From: Anaerolineae bacterium
Lineage (GTDB): Bacteria > Chloroflexota > Anaerolineae > UBA3071
Length of the DNA: 64,000 nucleotides
Direction: 5' to 3'
Assembly (NCBI GenBank): GCA_029907105.1
Contig: JARYMM010000003.1
Location: 62,001-126,000 of the forward strand
Both the position numbers and the translations under genes were made by a program. Positions 52,031-63,491 of the stretch are shown one piece after another (the first letter of the stretch is position 1; each line of letters starts with the position of its first letter). Under the pieces are notes generated by a model. That model saw only the letters and a program-made list of their open reading frames with translations. It had not been told where the DNA came from and searched no databases.

Positions 52031-55000
52031 ATGTCATCATCACGACGTTATCCTACTCCCAGTTATCGTCAATATCCTGGCTATCCGCCGACACAGTCAT
52101 CCTATCCACGGCCAGCGCCACCGCCGTTGCCGCCGCAGCGGCGGCCATTGTTCTCAGGCCTGCTGGCCGTGGGCCTGTTGCTGCTCGCCTTGCTTTTCTT
52201 TCTCTTCGCCGGGGCCATGCTCGCCTATGCCTCCGTCGCCCGCGAGCTGCCCCTGCCGGGCGAACTGGAAACACGCGTGGCCAGCTTCGCCACCACGCAG
52301 ATTTACGACCGCCAGGGCAACCTGCTCAACGAGATCTTCGACCCACTCAGCGGGCGGCGCACCCGTGTGCCCCTCGACCAGATCTCGCCCTACCTGATCC
52401 AGGCCACCATCGCCACCGAGGATGCCAACTTCTACCAGCACCACGGCGTGGACCCCGTTGCCCTGCTGCGTATCATCATCCACGCCGTGCGGGAACGAGA
52501 GGTCATCGGCGGCAGCACCATCCCCCAGCAACTGGTCAAGCTGACCTTCCTCAGCCCCGAACGCACCCTGGAGCGCAAACTCAAGGAAGGCATCCTGGCC
52601 GCGGAGATCACCCGCCGCTACCCCAAGGACACCATCCTAGAGCTGTACCTGAACGAGATCCCCTACGGCAACTTGGCCGTGGGCATCGAGGCGGCGTCCG
52701 AGACCTACTTCGGCAAGCCGGCTTCCGACCTGACGCTGGCCGAGGCGGCGCTGCTGGCCGGGCTGCCGCAAGCTCCCAGCTACTACGACCCTTATACCAA
52801 TCTCTGGAACCCCGACGGCACCCCCGGCCCCGCCAAGCAACGACAGGGCATCGTGCTGGGGCTGATGGTCAAGCAGGGCTACATCACGCCGGAAGAAGCC
52901 AACGCCGCCTGGTTCCAGGAACTGAAGCTCACGCCACCCCGCTATGCCCTGAATGCTCCCCACTTCGTCATGTACGTGCGCGAACTGCTGGAAGCCGAAT
53001 ACGGCCCGGAGATTGTGCACAAGGGCGGCCTGCGCGTCTACACCACTCTCGATCCCCAACTGCAGGAGCTGGCCCAGCGGGCGGCGCGGGAGCACATCGA
53101 GCGCCTGCGCGACCGCAACGTCAGCAACGCCGCCGTGGTGGCCCTGCGACCGCAGACCGGCGAGATCCTGGCCATGGTGGGCAGCGTGGACTTCAACGAT
53201 CCCACCATTGACGGTCAGGTGAACGTGGCGCTGCGCCCGCGGCAGCCCGGCTCGGCCATCAAGCCGCTCACCTACCTGGCCACCTTCGAGAAGCAAGACG
53301 ACTGGTGGACGCCGGCCACGCTCATCGAAGACGTGCGCACGGAGTTCCCCGACGGGGCCAACCCGCCCTACGTGCCGGTCAACTACGACGGCCAGTACCA
53401 CGGCTGGGTCACCGTGCGCTCGGCGCTGGCCAACTCCTACAACATCCCGGCGGTGAAAGCGCTGCAACATGTGGGCCTGCCGGCCCTGCGCGATGTGGCC
53501 TACCGGCTGGGCATCACCACGCTCACCCGCCCCGACTACGGCCTCTCCCTCACCCTCGGCGGCGGCGAGGTCACCCTGCTGGAATTGACCGGAGCGTACG
53601 CCGTCTTTGCCAATGGCGGCGTGCGCGTGCCTCCAGTGGCCATCCTGCACGTGACCAGCGAGGACGGGAAGGTGCTGAAAGAATACGTACCTCCGGCTGG
53701 CGTGCAGGTCATCTCCCCCCAGCACGCTTACCTCATCACCTCCATCCTGTCCGACAACCGGGCGCGCACGCCGGCCTTTGGAGCCAACAGCCCCTTGCGC
53801 CTGTCCCGCCCGGCGGCGGCCAAGACGGGCACGACAGATGACTTCCGCGACAACTGGACCATCGGTTATACGCCAGACCTGGCAGTCGGCGTCTGGGTGG
53901 GCAACAACGACAACTCGGAGATGAAGAACGTCTCGGGCATCACCGGCGCGGCGCCCATCTGGCACGAGGTTATGGAAGGGGCACTGGCCGGCACAGAGGA
54001 GCGTGACTTCCCCATGCCGGAAGGCATCCGCATCATCGAAATCTGCGAGCTCACCGGTGCGGTGCCCGATTCCACCTGCCCGCCGGACAAACGCCGCTCC
54101 GAGGTCTTCGCCGCCTGGCAATTGCCGCCCGGGGCCGACCGCGAGAACTACCGCGTATTGCTCCTGCAACCCAGCGACGGCGAGGTCGTGCAAGGTATCG
54201 TGCCCGTCGTTGGCCGGGTGCAGATCCCCGATTTCCATCACTACATCGTGGAATACGGCGAGACGCATGCGCCAGAGGCCTGGGGTCAGGTAGGGGAGCC
54301 GGGCTACACCCCTGTGGAAGCGGGGTTGCTGGCCGAATGGGACACCCGTCAGTTGAGCAAGGAGGGGCCACACGTGCTGCGCGTGGTGGCCGTGGACACC
54401 CGTGGACGGCGCTACGAATCGGACATCGTCCGCCTGCAGGTGATCATCCCCACGCCGACGCCGGAGCCCTCGGCCACCCCGACGCTGACGCCGACGCTCA
54501 CCCCCACACCCACGAGCACGGCGACAGCCACGCTGAGTCCGACGCCGCCCATCACGCCCACGGCGACGGCCACGGTCACCCCGGAGCCGACCGGCACGCC
54601 CACCCTGACTCCCACACCGACGGCCATGCCCTCGCCCGCTGGGCCCACACCAACCCCCACGGCGACGATCGCCCTTCGGGCGCGCGTCGAAAAGCCGGCC
54701 GCAGGCAGCACCGTCAGCGGGGAAGTGGCCGTACACGGGGATGCGGCCGGCAGCGGCTTTGCCGGCTACCGCCTGGAGTTCGGCGAAAGCGGAGCGCCCA
54801 CGACCTGGCAGTTCATCGCTGAAGGAACGGCCCCTGTCATCGGCGGGGTGCTGGGCCGCTGGCCCACGCTGGGCCTGGCCGATGGAGTCTACACACTGCG
54901 GCTGACCGTGTTCGACACGGCCGGCAGCCAGGCCGCAGCCCTGGTCTCCGTCAAAGTGGACAACACACCACCATCGGTGCGGCTGATAGAGCCTGCGGAG

Positions 55001-55228
55001 GGGGCCGTGCTCAGCGCGGGGCCGGTGCGCTTGCGGGCAGAAGCGTCGGACAACCTGGGGCTGGCGCAGGTGGACTTTTTCGTAGACGAGGAACTGGCAG
55101 GCAGCGTCGGCGCGCCGCCGTTTGAGGTGGACTGGCTGGCCACGGCCGGCAAACATCAGTTGAAAGCGCAGGCCACCGATCGGGCGGGCAGCGTGGCCAT
55201 CCATGTCGTGGAAGTGACGATACAGTAA
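52031..55228 (+). CDS. Class A penicillin-binding protein (PBP1A-like) with Thr/Pro linker and C-terminal Ig-like domains
   Basis: TIATEDANFYQHHGVDPVALLRII...GGSTIPQQLVKLTFLSPERTLERKLKEGILA; RPRQPGSAIKPLTYLATFE; AAKTGTTDDFRDNWTIGYTP; TPTPEPSATPTLTPTLTPTP. Confidence 0.95.
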   Translation: MSSSRRYPTPSYRQYPGYPPTQSSYPRPAPPPLPPQRRPLFSGLLAVGLLLLALLFFLFAGAMLAYASVARELPLPGELETRVASFATTQIYDRQGNLLNEIFDPLSGRRTRVPLDQISPYLIQATIATEDANFYQHHGVDPVALLRIIIHAVREREVIGGSTIPQQLVKLTFLSPERTLERKLKEGILAAEITRRYPKDTILELYLNEIPYGNLAVGIEAASETYFGKPASDLTLAEAALLAGLPQAPSYYDPYTNLWNPDGTPGPAKQRQGIVLGLMVKQGYITPEEANAAWFQELKLTPPRYALNAPHFVMYVRELLEAEYGPEIVHKGGLRVYTTLDPQLQELAQRAAREHIERLRDRNVSNAAVVALRPQTGEILAMVGSVDFNDPTIDGQVNVALRPRQPGSAIKPLTYLATFEKQDDWWTPATLIEDVRTEFPDGANPPYVPVNYDGQYHGWVTVRSALANSYNIPAVKALQHVGLPALRDVAYRLGITTLTRPDYGLSLTLGGGEVTLLELTGAYAVFANGGVRVPPVAILHVTSEDGKVLKEYVPPAGVQVISPQHAYLITSILSDNRARTPAFGANSPLRLSRPAAAKTGTTDDFRDNWTIGYTPDLAVGVWVGNNDNSEMKNVSGITGAAPIWHEVMEGALAGTEERDFPMPEGIRIIEICELTGAVPDSTCPPDKRRSEVFAAWQLPPGADRENYRVLLLQPSDGEVVQGIVPVVGRVQIPDFHHYIVEYGETHAPEAWGQVGEPGYTPVEAGLLAEWDTRQLSKEGPHVLRVVAVDTRGRRYESDIVRLQVIIPTPTPEPSATPTLTPTLTPTPTSTATATLSPTPPITPTATATVTPEPTGTPTLTPTPTAMPSPAGPTPTPTATIALRARVEKPAAGSTVSGEVAVHGDAAGSGFAGYRLEFGESGAPTTWQFIAEGTAPVIGGVLGRWPTLGLADGVYTLRLTVFDTAGSQAAALVSVKVDNTPPSVRLIEPAEGAVLSAGPVRLRAEASDNLGLAQVDFFVDEELAGSVGAPPFEVDWLATAGKHQLKAQATDRAGSVAIHVVEVTIQ

Positions 55229-55236
55229 GCGATGCG

Positions 55237-55271
55237 AAGGCCCCCGGTCTCTTCGAGAGAGCGGGGGCCTT
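55237..55271. terminator. Bidirectional intrinsic terminator
   Basis: AAGGCCCCCGgtCTCTTCGAGAGagCGGGGGCCTT between convergent genes. Confidence 0.85.
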
Positions 55272-55295
55272 TTCTTTCAGCATCGGCACCGCTGG

Positions 55296-56489
55296 TCATT
55301 GCGCCGACAGGAAACACAAAGGGTTGCGCGGCACGTTGTTGTAGCGGATCTCGAAGTGCAGATGCGCTCCCTCGGCCATGCCTGTGGCCCCTGCCGAGCC
55401 GATGCGCTGGCCCTTGGCCACCACCGTGCCCTGCTGCACCGAAACGGCGCTCAGGTGAGCATACAGCGTGCTGAACCCGTTGTTGTGATTGATGACGATG
55501 TAGTTGCCGTAGCCGCCGTTGTAGCCCCCCGTCCGGACCACGGACACGACGCCCGAATCGGCGGCCAGCACCGCCCCACCCAGGGGGATGCCGATGTCTA
55601 TGCCCTTGTGCGGCCATGACCGTGGTCGGCCGTAAATCGTTGTGGAACCGAAGATATCCATGATCCTCCCCCGGCCCGGCCACGAGAACTGGCCTGTGCC
55701 CACCCGGCTTGGCTCCGACACCGCGCCCGTGTAGCCACTTGCACTCACGTAGATGTCTTCCTTCTTGCCTCCGGGGATGATGAGCACCTGGCCGGGCACC
55801 AGCGGCGAGTTTTCATCCTTCAGCCCGTTCGGCTCCAAGCCGACGATAGCCTTTGGTTCCACCTTGTACAGGCGGGCAATGTCGCTGAGGGTATCCCCCT
55901 CCTCCACCACGTGATGCACGCCGTCCACCGGCAAGATCACCAACTGCTGTCCCACCCGCAGCAACTGCGGGCACAGCTCCAACCCGCTGGCCCACATCAC
56001 GGTGTTCAGGCTCAGCTTATACTTGCTGGCGATACCGGAGAGCGTATCCCCTGCCTCCACAGTATGGGTGATGATCTCCAGGCGCGGGCGTTCAGGGATG
56101 ATGGTGAAGGGCACAGCCATCCGCATCAGCGAGTCGCTGGATTCCAGCCCGCTGCCGCCCCGCCGCGGCCAGAAGGAGATCAGAGGTAGCGACTCATCGG
56201 CTGTTGCCTCCGGCTGAGGTGACTCAAGGCGAGGCAACTCCCAGCGCGGCAGCTCCACCTGGCTGAAGATCAGCACCAGCGCCGCAACCAGGATCATGGC
56301 GGCGTGGGAGGCCCAGCGCATAGGAGTGAAACCGCTGAAATAATCCCTGGCGAAAGCGGCCAGCCGGACCCAGAGACCCTGATCGAGGCCGGTCTCTTCC
56401 TCGTCGCCCTCAGCGGCTTCCAGGTCGGCCGTAGTATCGGACGGAGGTCGCCTATCGTCTTCGTCGGGAATGGATTGCGCTTCAGACAT
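55296..56489 (-). CDS. LysM (x2) / M23 family metallopeptidase membrane protein
   Basis: HTVEAGDTLSGIASKYKLSLNTVMWASGL; HVVEEGDTLSDIARLYKV; HKGIDIGIPLG...GAHLHFEIRYNNV. Confidence 0.92.
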   Translation of the reverse strand: MSEAQSIPDEDDRRPPSDTTADLEAAEGDEEETGLDQGLWVRLAAFARDYFSGFTPMRWASHAAMILVAALVLIFSQVELPRWELPRLESPQPEATADESLPLISFWPRRGGSGLESSDSLMRMAVPFTIIPERPRLEIITHTVEAGDTLSGIASKYKLSLNTVMWASGLELCPQLLRVGQQLVILPVDGVHHVVEEGDTLSDIARLYKVEPKAIVGLEPNGLKDENSPLVPGQVLIIPGGKKEDIYVSASGYTGAVSEPSRVGTGQFSWPGRGRIMDIFGSTTIYGRPRSWPHKGIDIGIPLGGAVLAADSGVVSVVRTGGYNGGYGNYIVINHNNGFSTLYAHLSAVSVQQGTVVAKGQRIGSAGATGMAEGAHLHFEIRYNNVPRNPLCFLSAQ

Positions 56490-56506
56490 CTCCTGTCTCC
56501 AGCGCC

Positions 56507-57778
56507 CTAGATTCCGCCTGTGGTCAGGGAGGCCAGGAACTCCCGGTTGCTGCGCGTGCGCCGCAGTTGATCGAGCAGCGGGACGATGGCTTCCTCGCCG
56601 CCGCCCAGGGCGTCCACCATGCGCCGCATGGTCCAGACCCTCTTCAGGACCTCCGGCTCCAGCAACAGCTCCTCCCGCCGCGTGCCGGAGCGCTCGATGT
56701 CGAAAGCCGGGAAAATGCGCCGCTCGGCCAACTTGCGGTTCAGGTGCAACTCCATGTTCCCCGTGCCCTTGAACTCCTCGTAGATCACATCATCCATGCG
56801 GCTGCCCGTATCCACCAGACAGGTGGCGATGATGGTCAGGCTGCCGCCGCCTTCGATGTTGCGCGCCGCGCCGAAGAAGCGCTTGGGAGGATACAACGCG
56901 GCGGGGTCAATGCCGCCCGACAGCGTGCGGCCACTGGGAGGCACCACCAGGTTGTAGGCACGGGCCAGACGGGTGATGGAATCGGCCAGGATGACCACGT
57001 CCTTGCCCGCTTCCACCAACCGCTTGGCCCGCTCCAGTGCCATCTCCGCCACCCGCGTGTGATCCTGCACGGGGGCATCGAAGGTGGCCGCCACCACTTC
57101 CGCCTCCACCGAGCGGTCCACATCGGTCACTTCCTCCGGCCGTTCGCCGATGAGCACAACCATCAGGTGTACGTCGTCATAGTTGCCGGTGATGCCATTG
57201 GCGATGTGCTTGAGGACGGTGGTCTTGCCGGCCTTGGGCGGGGAGACGATAAGGCCACGCTGCCCGCGGCCGATGGGGGCCAGCAAATCGAGCAGACGGG
57301 TGACCAGAATATCCGGCGTGGTCTCCAGCCGAAACTGCTGGTCGGGGAAAACGGGGGTCAGCGTATCGAAATGGGGACGTTCTTTGGCCTCCTCCGGGTC
57401 CTGGCCATTGACCGTTTCCACTTTCAACAGGCTGAAGTACTTCTCCGATTCCTTCGGCGGGCGCACCTGCCCGATGACGTGATCGCCCGTGCGCAGGCCG
57501 AAGCGGCGGATTTGGGATTGCGAGACATAGACATCCTCCGGGCCGGGCAGCAGGTGGGCCGAGCGCAGGAAGCCGATGCCTTCGGCCACGATCTCCAACA
57601 CGCCACCGCCGAGGAAAAAGCCCATGTCCTGGGCCTGGGCGGCCAGAATGCGCAGGATGAGATCGTCCTTCTTCAGCCGCGTGTAGCCGGTGATGTTCAT
57701 GTCGCGGGCAATGTTACGCAGCTCTTCCACAGTATACTTTTCCAGTTCGGCAACGTTCATATTGCTTTTATCGTTCAT
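56507..57778 (-). CDS. rho: Transcription termination factor Rho
   Basis: [86 protein letters not shown]. Confidence 0.97.
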   Translation of the reverse strand: MNDKSNMNVAELEKYTVEELRNIARDMNITGYTRLKKDDLILRILAAQAQDMGFFLGGGVLEIVAEGIGFLRSAHLLPGPEDVYVSQSQIRRFGLRTGDHVIGQVRPPKESEKYFSLLKVETVNGQDPEEAKERPHFDTLTPVFPDQQFRLETTPDILVTRLLDLLAPIGRGQRGLIVSPPKAGKTTVLKHIANGITGNYDDVHLMVVLIGERPEEVTDVDRSVEAEVVAATFDAPVQDHTRVAEMALERAKRLVEAGKDVVILADSITRLARAYNLVVPPSGRTLSGGIDPAALYPPKRFFGAARNIEGGGSLTIIATCLVDTGSRMDDVIYEEFKGTGNMELHLNRKLAERRIFPAFDIERSGTRREELLLEPEVLKRVWTMRRMVDALGGGEEAIVPLLDQLRRTRSNREFLASLTTGGI

Positions 57779-58276
57779 GGTTAGTTCACTCCCAAGCCAG
57801 GGATCAGATGCCACTTCTGCGCCCGTCACCCGCTGGTGTACAAGGCTGGCAGCCCCTGCGCCGAATGTCTCCGAGGGGATCACAGGGCCTCCAGCCATGC
57901 AAGGCGGCGGGTGCTGCTCACCCTGGACCGATGACGGCCTTTGCAGCCGCATCGGCACGCCGCTGAGGGTTTCTGGCCTCCCAACGTCGGGTCCAGCCGG
58001 CCCGACTGCCGCATCGCCGATCCGACGGGAGCAACTGAGCGGTCACAGGTAGCGAAGGAACAGGCGAGAGAAGATTAACGGGACATGATAACCCGATTGT
58101 CTATCCACTCAACGGTGTGAATAAGGGCCAGAGAAAAAAGATGGGAACATCCGCGAGGAATGTGCCAGCACAGCCAGGCAAGGATCAGGATGACCAATGA
58201 AAGGGCCTGCTGGCCAGGTGGTATCAGTTCGCAATGCTTCTGGCATGGCCCACCATGCCTCTTTCAATTTACGTTC

Positions 58277-58305
58277 ATTATAACACCATTTGTCCAGAAT
58301 GGCAA
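58277..58305 (-). promoter_or_regulatory. Sigma70-type promoter TTGCCA-17-TATAAT reading toward rho (about 490-nt leader)
   Basis: On the minus strand: -35 at 58300-58305, -10 at 58277-58282. Confidence 0.65.
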
Positions 58306-58313
58306 ATGTGAAA

Positions 58314-58586
58314 TCACACCTCCCTCAGGCAGAAAGGCTTCTTGCCGCGCATTACGTCGGAGATGGTGCCCAGGATGGGCGAGAGCACGGCGACGATGAG
58401 CAGGCTGAGGCTCAGACCCAGGCTCCAGTAGGCAGTCGCCCGGGCCTCGCTGGGCAATGTCGCCCCGGCCACCTGACTATAGTAGATAGGCAAGACGGCG
58501 GCCAGGATAGTCGTGGCAAAGGCGGAATTAGCCCAGTCGTACATACACCAGGCGTTAATGATGCGGCGATAACGTTTGTCATTCAT
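58314..58586 (-). pseudogene. 5' fragment of an MFS (UMF1-like) transporter gene
   Basis: RRIINAWCMYDWANSAFATTILAAVLPIYYSQVAG...AVLSPILGTISDVMRGKK then an abrupt stop after about 90 aa. Confidence 0.7.
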
Positions 58587-58649
58587 GAGTGCGCCTCACC
58601 GGTGCGAGATAGAGGGAGACCATGCCAGCCCCAAAGCTGGAACGAACCC

Positions 58650-59513
58650 CTAGGCGATAAAGAGGGCCCAGTAGTACACCAGGGGAATGGTGGAGAGGAG
58701 ACTGTCAATGCGGTCCAGCATGCCGCCATGACCAGGGATCAGAAGACCGGAGTCCTTGACCTGAGCCCGGCGCTTGAACATGGAGACGGCCAGATCGCCA
58801 CCCAGGGCGAGGGGGCCGAGCAGCGCGCCCAACAGAAGCGCCTGCGCCCATCCTATCGCGGCGACGGAGACCCCGGGCACCCACCGGCGGCAGGCGGCAA
58901 CGAAACCCGCAACGCCCAGTATGGTGAAGACGAAGCCGCCCACAGAGCCTTCCCACGTCTTCTTGGGACTGAGCCGCGGCCACAGCTTGTGGCGGCCCAG
59001 CGTCATTCCAACAAGAAAGGCCCCTCCGTCGCCAATCCAGACGGCAACCATGCCCAGAAGCAGCCACCAGAGGCCATCGGGCCGCTCGCGCAAAAGCACG
59101 AAATGGGCCAGCAACCCCCCGATGTAGGTCGCCCCGGCCAGGGTCAATGCCCAGTCAACGATGGCCGTTTCCCGCTTCTGGGACATCGCCCAGCCCAGCG
59201 TGGAAAGAAGGCCCAAGGCCAGCAGCGGACGCAGAGCGCCGGCCGCGGGCCTGAAGCCCTCCCCAATAAACAGCACGATGCACAGCAAATTGAGCAGTAG
59301 ATTGGGACGATAGCCAGCCCGCTCCATCAGCAGGCAAAACTCGCGCCCGGCCAGGACACCCACGACCAGGACGGTAGCCAGCCAGGCGGTGCCGCCGAGA
59401 ACGATGAGGGCCACCACGAGGGGGGCCAGAAAGACGATGCTGAGAATACGAAGGCGCAGCGTTGCGCCTTCTTCAAGGAGAGAGGCCAGGGGGAAAGGGC
59501 GCTTGCCTAACAT
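58650..59513 (-). CDS. cdsA: Phosphatidate cytidylyltransferase
   Basis: Polytopic; WPRLSPKKTWEGSVGG and LGDLAVSMFKRRAQVKDSGLLIPGHGGMLDRIDSLL. Confidence 0.95.
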   Translation of the reverse strand: MLGKRPFPLASLLEEGATLRLRILSIVFLAPLVVALIVLGGTAWLATVLVVGVLAGREFCLLMERAGYRPNLLLNLLCIVLFIGEGFRPAAGALRPLLALGLLSTLGWAMSQKRETAIVDWALTLAGATYIGGLLAHFVLLRERPDGLWWLLLGMVAVWIGDGGAFLVGMTLGRHKLWPRLSPKKTWEGSVGGFVFTILGVAGFVAACRRWVPGVSVAAIGWAQALLLGALLGPLALGGDLAVSMFKRRAQVKDSGLLIPGHGGMLDRIDSLLSTIPLVYYWALFIA

Positions 59514-59555
59514 ATCGTTTCTTGATGGACGACAGGCACACCAGAGAGCGAGAGG

Positions 59556-60275
59556 TCAACGGTTTTCGAGGCGGCCAAAGCGCCGCTCGCGGGCCGCATA
59601 GGCTTGCAAGGCCCTGTACAGCTCAGCCCTGTCGAAATCGGGCCAGTATGTAGGGGTGGAGTAGTACTCGGCGTAGGCGCTCTGCCAGATCAGGAAATTG
59701 GACAGGCGCATCTCGCCCGCCGTGCGGATGATCAGGTCGGGATCGGGCAGGCCGGCGGTGTAGAGATAGCGGGTGAAAAGCTCCTCGTCCACTTCTTCAG
59801 CCGGGATGCCGTCGGCGATGATGCGGCGCACAGCTTGCAGGATCTCGGCCCGTCCGCCGTAGTTGAAGGCCACGTTGAGGATGATACGCTGGTTCGCTTT
59901 GGTGAGCTCCAGCGCTTCCTGGATTTTGTTCTTCAGCGACCTGGACACCCGTTCCAGACTGCCGCTGTGGCGAATCTGCACGCCTTTGGCATGCAGTTCC
60001 GGCAATTGCTCGGTGATGGTCTGCTCCAACAAGCGCATGAGGCCGCGCACTTCCTGATTGGGCCGGCCCCAGTTCTCGGTGGAGAAGGCATAGATGGTCA
60101 GCACCTCGATGCCGTATTCCACACAGGCTTCCAGCACGGGGCGGATGTTCTGCGTCCCCGCCTTGTGGCCGGCCGCACGAGGCAGGCCCCGAGCCCTGGC
60201 CCAGCGGCCATTGCCATCCATGATGATGGCGACATGACGAGGGATACGCGCCAGTGTACTCGCTTCATCAGCCAT
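59556..60275 (-). CDS. uppS: Isoprenyl transferase (undecaprenyl diphosphate synthase)
   Basis: [68 protein letters not shown]. Confidence 0.96.
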   Translation of the reverse strand: MADEASTLARIPRHVAIIMDGNGRWARARGLPRAAGHKAGTQNIRPVLEACVEYGIEVLTIYAFSTENWGRPNQEVRGLMRLLEQTITEQLPELHAKGVQIRHSGSLERVSRSLKNKIQEALELTKANQRIILNVAFNYGGRAEILQAVRRIIADGIPAEEVDEELFTRYLYTAGLPDPDLIIRTAGEMRLSNFLIWQSAYAEYYSTPTYWPDFDRAELYRALQAYAARERRFGRLENR

Positions 60276-60305
60276 TGCCAGTGCCCCCCATGCCTATGTG
60301 GGGGA

Positions 60306-60863
60306 TCAGACCTCCATCACTTCTTCTTCCTTGCGCTCCCCCAGCCTGTCCATTTCCTCGATGAAGCGGTCCGCCAATTCCTGGATGTCGTCCCTGAAGC
60401 GGTAGAAATCATCCTCGGAGATCAACTTCTCCTTTTCCAGCTCGCGCAGGTCTTCGATGGCATTGCGCCGCTGGTTGCGCACGGCCACCCGGCCCTGCTC
60501 CACCCGTCGCTTCACGATTTTGACCAGTTCCCGCCGCCGCTCCTCGGTCAGGCGAGGGATGCTCAGGCGGATCAGCTTGCCATCGTTGTTGGGAGTGAGG
60601 CCCAGATCGGAGGTGAGGATGGCCCGTTCAATGGCGCCGATGTCTCCCGGGTTGAAGGGGCGGATGAGCAGCAAGCGCGGCTCCGGGGCGGAGATCACCG
60701 CCAGTTGGTTGAGGGGCGTAAGGGAGCCATAGTATTCCACCGGCAGCCGCTCGACCAGGGCCGGCGAGGCGCGGCCCGTGCGGATGGTCATCAGATCGAG
60801 GCGCAAGGCCTCGACGGCCTTCTGCATGGCCTCTTCCGTCTCTCGGAGCAGATCGTTGATCAT
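60306..60863 (-). CDS. frr: Ribosome recycling factor
   Basis: [55 protein letters not shown]. Confidence 0.95.
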   Translation of the reverse strand: MINDLLRETEEAMQKAVEALRLDLMTIRTGRASPALVERLPVEYYGSLTPLNQLAVISAPEPRLLLIRPFNPGDIGAIERAILTSDLGLTPNNDGKLIRLSIPRLTEERRRELVKIVKRRVEQGRVAVRNQRRNAIEDLRELEKEKLISEDDFYRFRDDIQELADRFIEEMDRLGERKEEEVMEV

Positions 60864-60900
60864 GTCACGTGACCTTATTGCCTGTGCACTGTCTTTGCCG

Positions 60901-61650
<750 letters not shown>

Positions 61651-62244
61651 TTATTTCCCTAATTCGTACCGCACGAAACGCCGGACGACGATGTTCTCGC
61701 CCAGGGTAGCGTTGAGGCGGTCAATCAGTTCGCCCACAGTGATGTCCGGATCCCTGATGTAGGGCTGTTCCAACAGACAGGACTCTTTGTAGAACTTCTC
61801 CATCTTGCCGGAGATGATGCGTTCCACAATGTGGGGTGGCTTGTTCTCCGCCCCCATCTCGGCTCTATAAGCTTCTTCCTGTCGGGCAATGACCTCGCCG
61901 GGAATATCGGCCCGGCACACGTAGAGCGGATTGCTGGCCGCGACCTGCATGGTCAGCTCCTTGGCCAGGTTGCGGAACTCGTTGGTGTGCGCCACAAAGT
62001 CTGTCTCGCAGTTCAATTCCACCATGGCCCCCAGACGATCGCCCGTGTGGATGTAGGCAGCGATGAGCCCTTCGTTGGCCTCTCGCTCCTTTCTCTCCTC
62101 GGCCTCGGCCATGCCCTGCCGGCGCAGGATCTCCGCGGCCTTCTCGAAGTCTCCGGCAGCCGCCAGGAGAGCATTGCGACAATCCAGGACGCCGGCACCG
62201 GTGATGGTGCGCAGCTCCTTGACCATATCAGCGGTGATGTTCAA
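61651..62244 (-). CDS. tsf: Elongation factor Ts
   Basis: MVKELRTITGAGVLDCRNALLAAAGDFEKAAEILR; YIHTGDRLGAMVELNCETDFVA. Confidence 0.96.
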   Translation of the reverse strand: MNITADMVKELRTITGAGVLDCRNALLAAAGDFEKAAEILRRQGMAEAEERKEREANEGLIAAYIHTGDRLGAMVELNCETDFVAHTNEFRNLAKELTMQVAASNPLYVCRADIPGEVIARQEEAYRAEMGAENKPPHIVERIISGKMEKFYKESCLLEQPYIRDPDITVGELIDRLNATLGENIVVRRFVRYELGK

Positions 62245-62298
62245 CTTCGTTGCTCCTCGATGGGATTACCCTAACCCGGACAAGCCGGGACCAAAAGG

Positions 62299-62360
62299 TT
62301 TCACCGCCGAGACGCCGAGGACGCAGAGGCTTTGAATTTCTCGGCGTTCTCTGTGGTGAA
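62299..62360. repeat. Word-repeat hairpin of the widespread 'ACCGCCGAGACGCCGAGGACGCAGAG' type
   Basis: TTTCACCGCCGAGACGCCGAGGACGCAGAGG...CTCGGCGTTCTCTGTGGTGAA between tsf and rpsB. Confidence 0.75.
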
Positions 62361-62367
62361 TTTTAGC

Positions 62368-63264
62368 CTAATCCTCTTCGTCCTCATCGCCGAATTCATA
62401 CTCCTCATCGGCGACTTCTTCCTCCTCTTCCCCGGCTTCCTCCTCTGCCTCCAGCTCCCCGGCTATGGCCTCTTCTTCCTCAAAGGGCAAACCGGAGCGC
62501 AGCTTGGCCAGCACAGAGGGGCCCAGCAACTCCTCAATGGGCGTCTCTTCAAACTCCTCCGCCTTCGCTTCCACCACCTCCCGCATACGCTGGCCCTCGA
62601 TGACCGCATCGGCGATCTTGGAAGCCATCAGGCGAATGGAGCGAATGGCGTCGTCGTTGCCGGGAATGCAGTAGTCAATGGGGTCCGGATCAGAGTTCGT
62701 GTCCACCAGCCCGACGATGGGGATATTCAGCCTCTTGGCTTCACTCACCGCCAGGGCCTCCCGTCGCACATCGGCGATGAACAGCATGTCCGGCAGCCGG
62801 CGCAGGTCGCGGATGCCCCCCAGACGCCGGTTCAGTTTCTCGATCAGGCGGCGCAACTGAAGCGCCTCCTTCTTGGGCAGGTTCTCGAACTCCCCCCGTT
62901 CCGCCTGCTGTTCCAGGTCAATCAGGTAGTCGGCACGCTGGCGAATGGTGCGGAAGTTGGTGAGCATGCCGCCCAGCCAGCGCTGGTTGACGTAGGGCAT
63001 GCCACAGCGTTGCGCTTCTTCCTGAATGCTCTGCTGGGCCTGCTTCTTGGTGCCGACGAAGAGGACGATGCCTCCCTGGCTCACCCGGTCGCGCACTGCC
63101 TCGTATGCCTCCTCGAGGCGGCGCATCGTCTGTTGCAGGTCAATGATGTGAATGCCGTTCCGCTCCCGGAAGATGTAGCGCCTCATCTTGGGGTTCCAGC
63201 GCTGGGCTCGATGCCCGAAGTGCGTGCCCGCCTCCAGGAGCTCCCTCATCGTTACTACTGCCAC
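62368..63264 (-). CDS. rpsB: 30S ribosomal protein S2 with acidic C-terminal tail
   Basis: [42 protein letters not shown]; tail [34 protein letters not shown] start. Confidence 0.96.
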   Translation of the reverse strand: MAVVTMRELLEAGTHFGHRAQRWNPKMRRYIFRERNGIHIIDLQQTMRRLEEAYEAVRDRVSQGGIVLFVGTKKQAQQSIQEEAQRCGMPYVNQRWLGGMLTNFRTIRQRADYLIDLEQQAERGEFENLPKKEALQLRRLIEKLNRRLGGIRDLRRLPDMLFIADVRREALAVSEAKRLNIPIVGLVDTNSDPDPIDYCIPGNDDAIRSIRLMASKIADAVIEGQRMREVVEAKAEEFEETPIEELLGPSVLAKLRSGLPFEEEEAIAGELEAEEEAGEEEEEVADEEYEFGDEDEED

Positions 63265-63461
63265 GTTCTCATGTCTCCTTCCAGATGTGTTGTATCCTCC
63301 ACCGCTCGCATCCCATGCACAGGACCGTCTTTCACCGGGTCACTTCCACGAGACAGCGGGCGCTGACCGTCTCTGTCGTTGCTTCGGACTCCCTTTGAAA
63401 AACGGCACACCTGCCACAGTTGAGCGGTGTGCGTAGTAGGAACCTCTGCGCCCAGGGGCAA

Positions 63462-63490
63462 AGTATAGCACAGGGCTGCACATACGGCAA
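63462..63490 (-). promoter_or_regulatory. Sigma70-type promoter for rpsB operon (TTGCCG-17-TATACT)
   Basis: On the minus strand: -35 63485-63490, -10 63462-63467; about 195-nt leader. Confidence 0.65.
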
Positions 63491-63491
63491 G

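Noticed and set aside
52637-55204. 855-aa minus-strand ORF antisense to the PBP
   Set aside because: Complement of transglycosylase/transpeptidase motifs; the long ORF is a codon-bias by-product.
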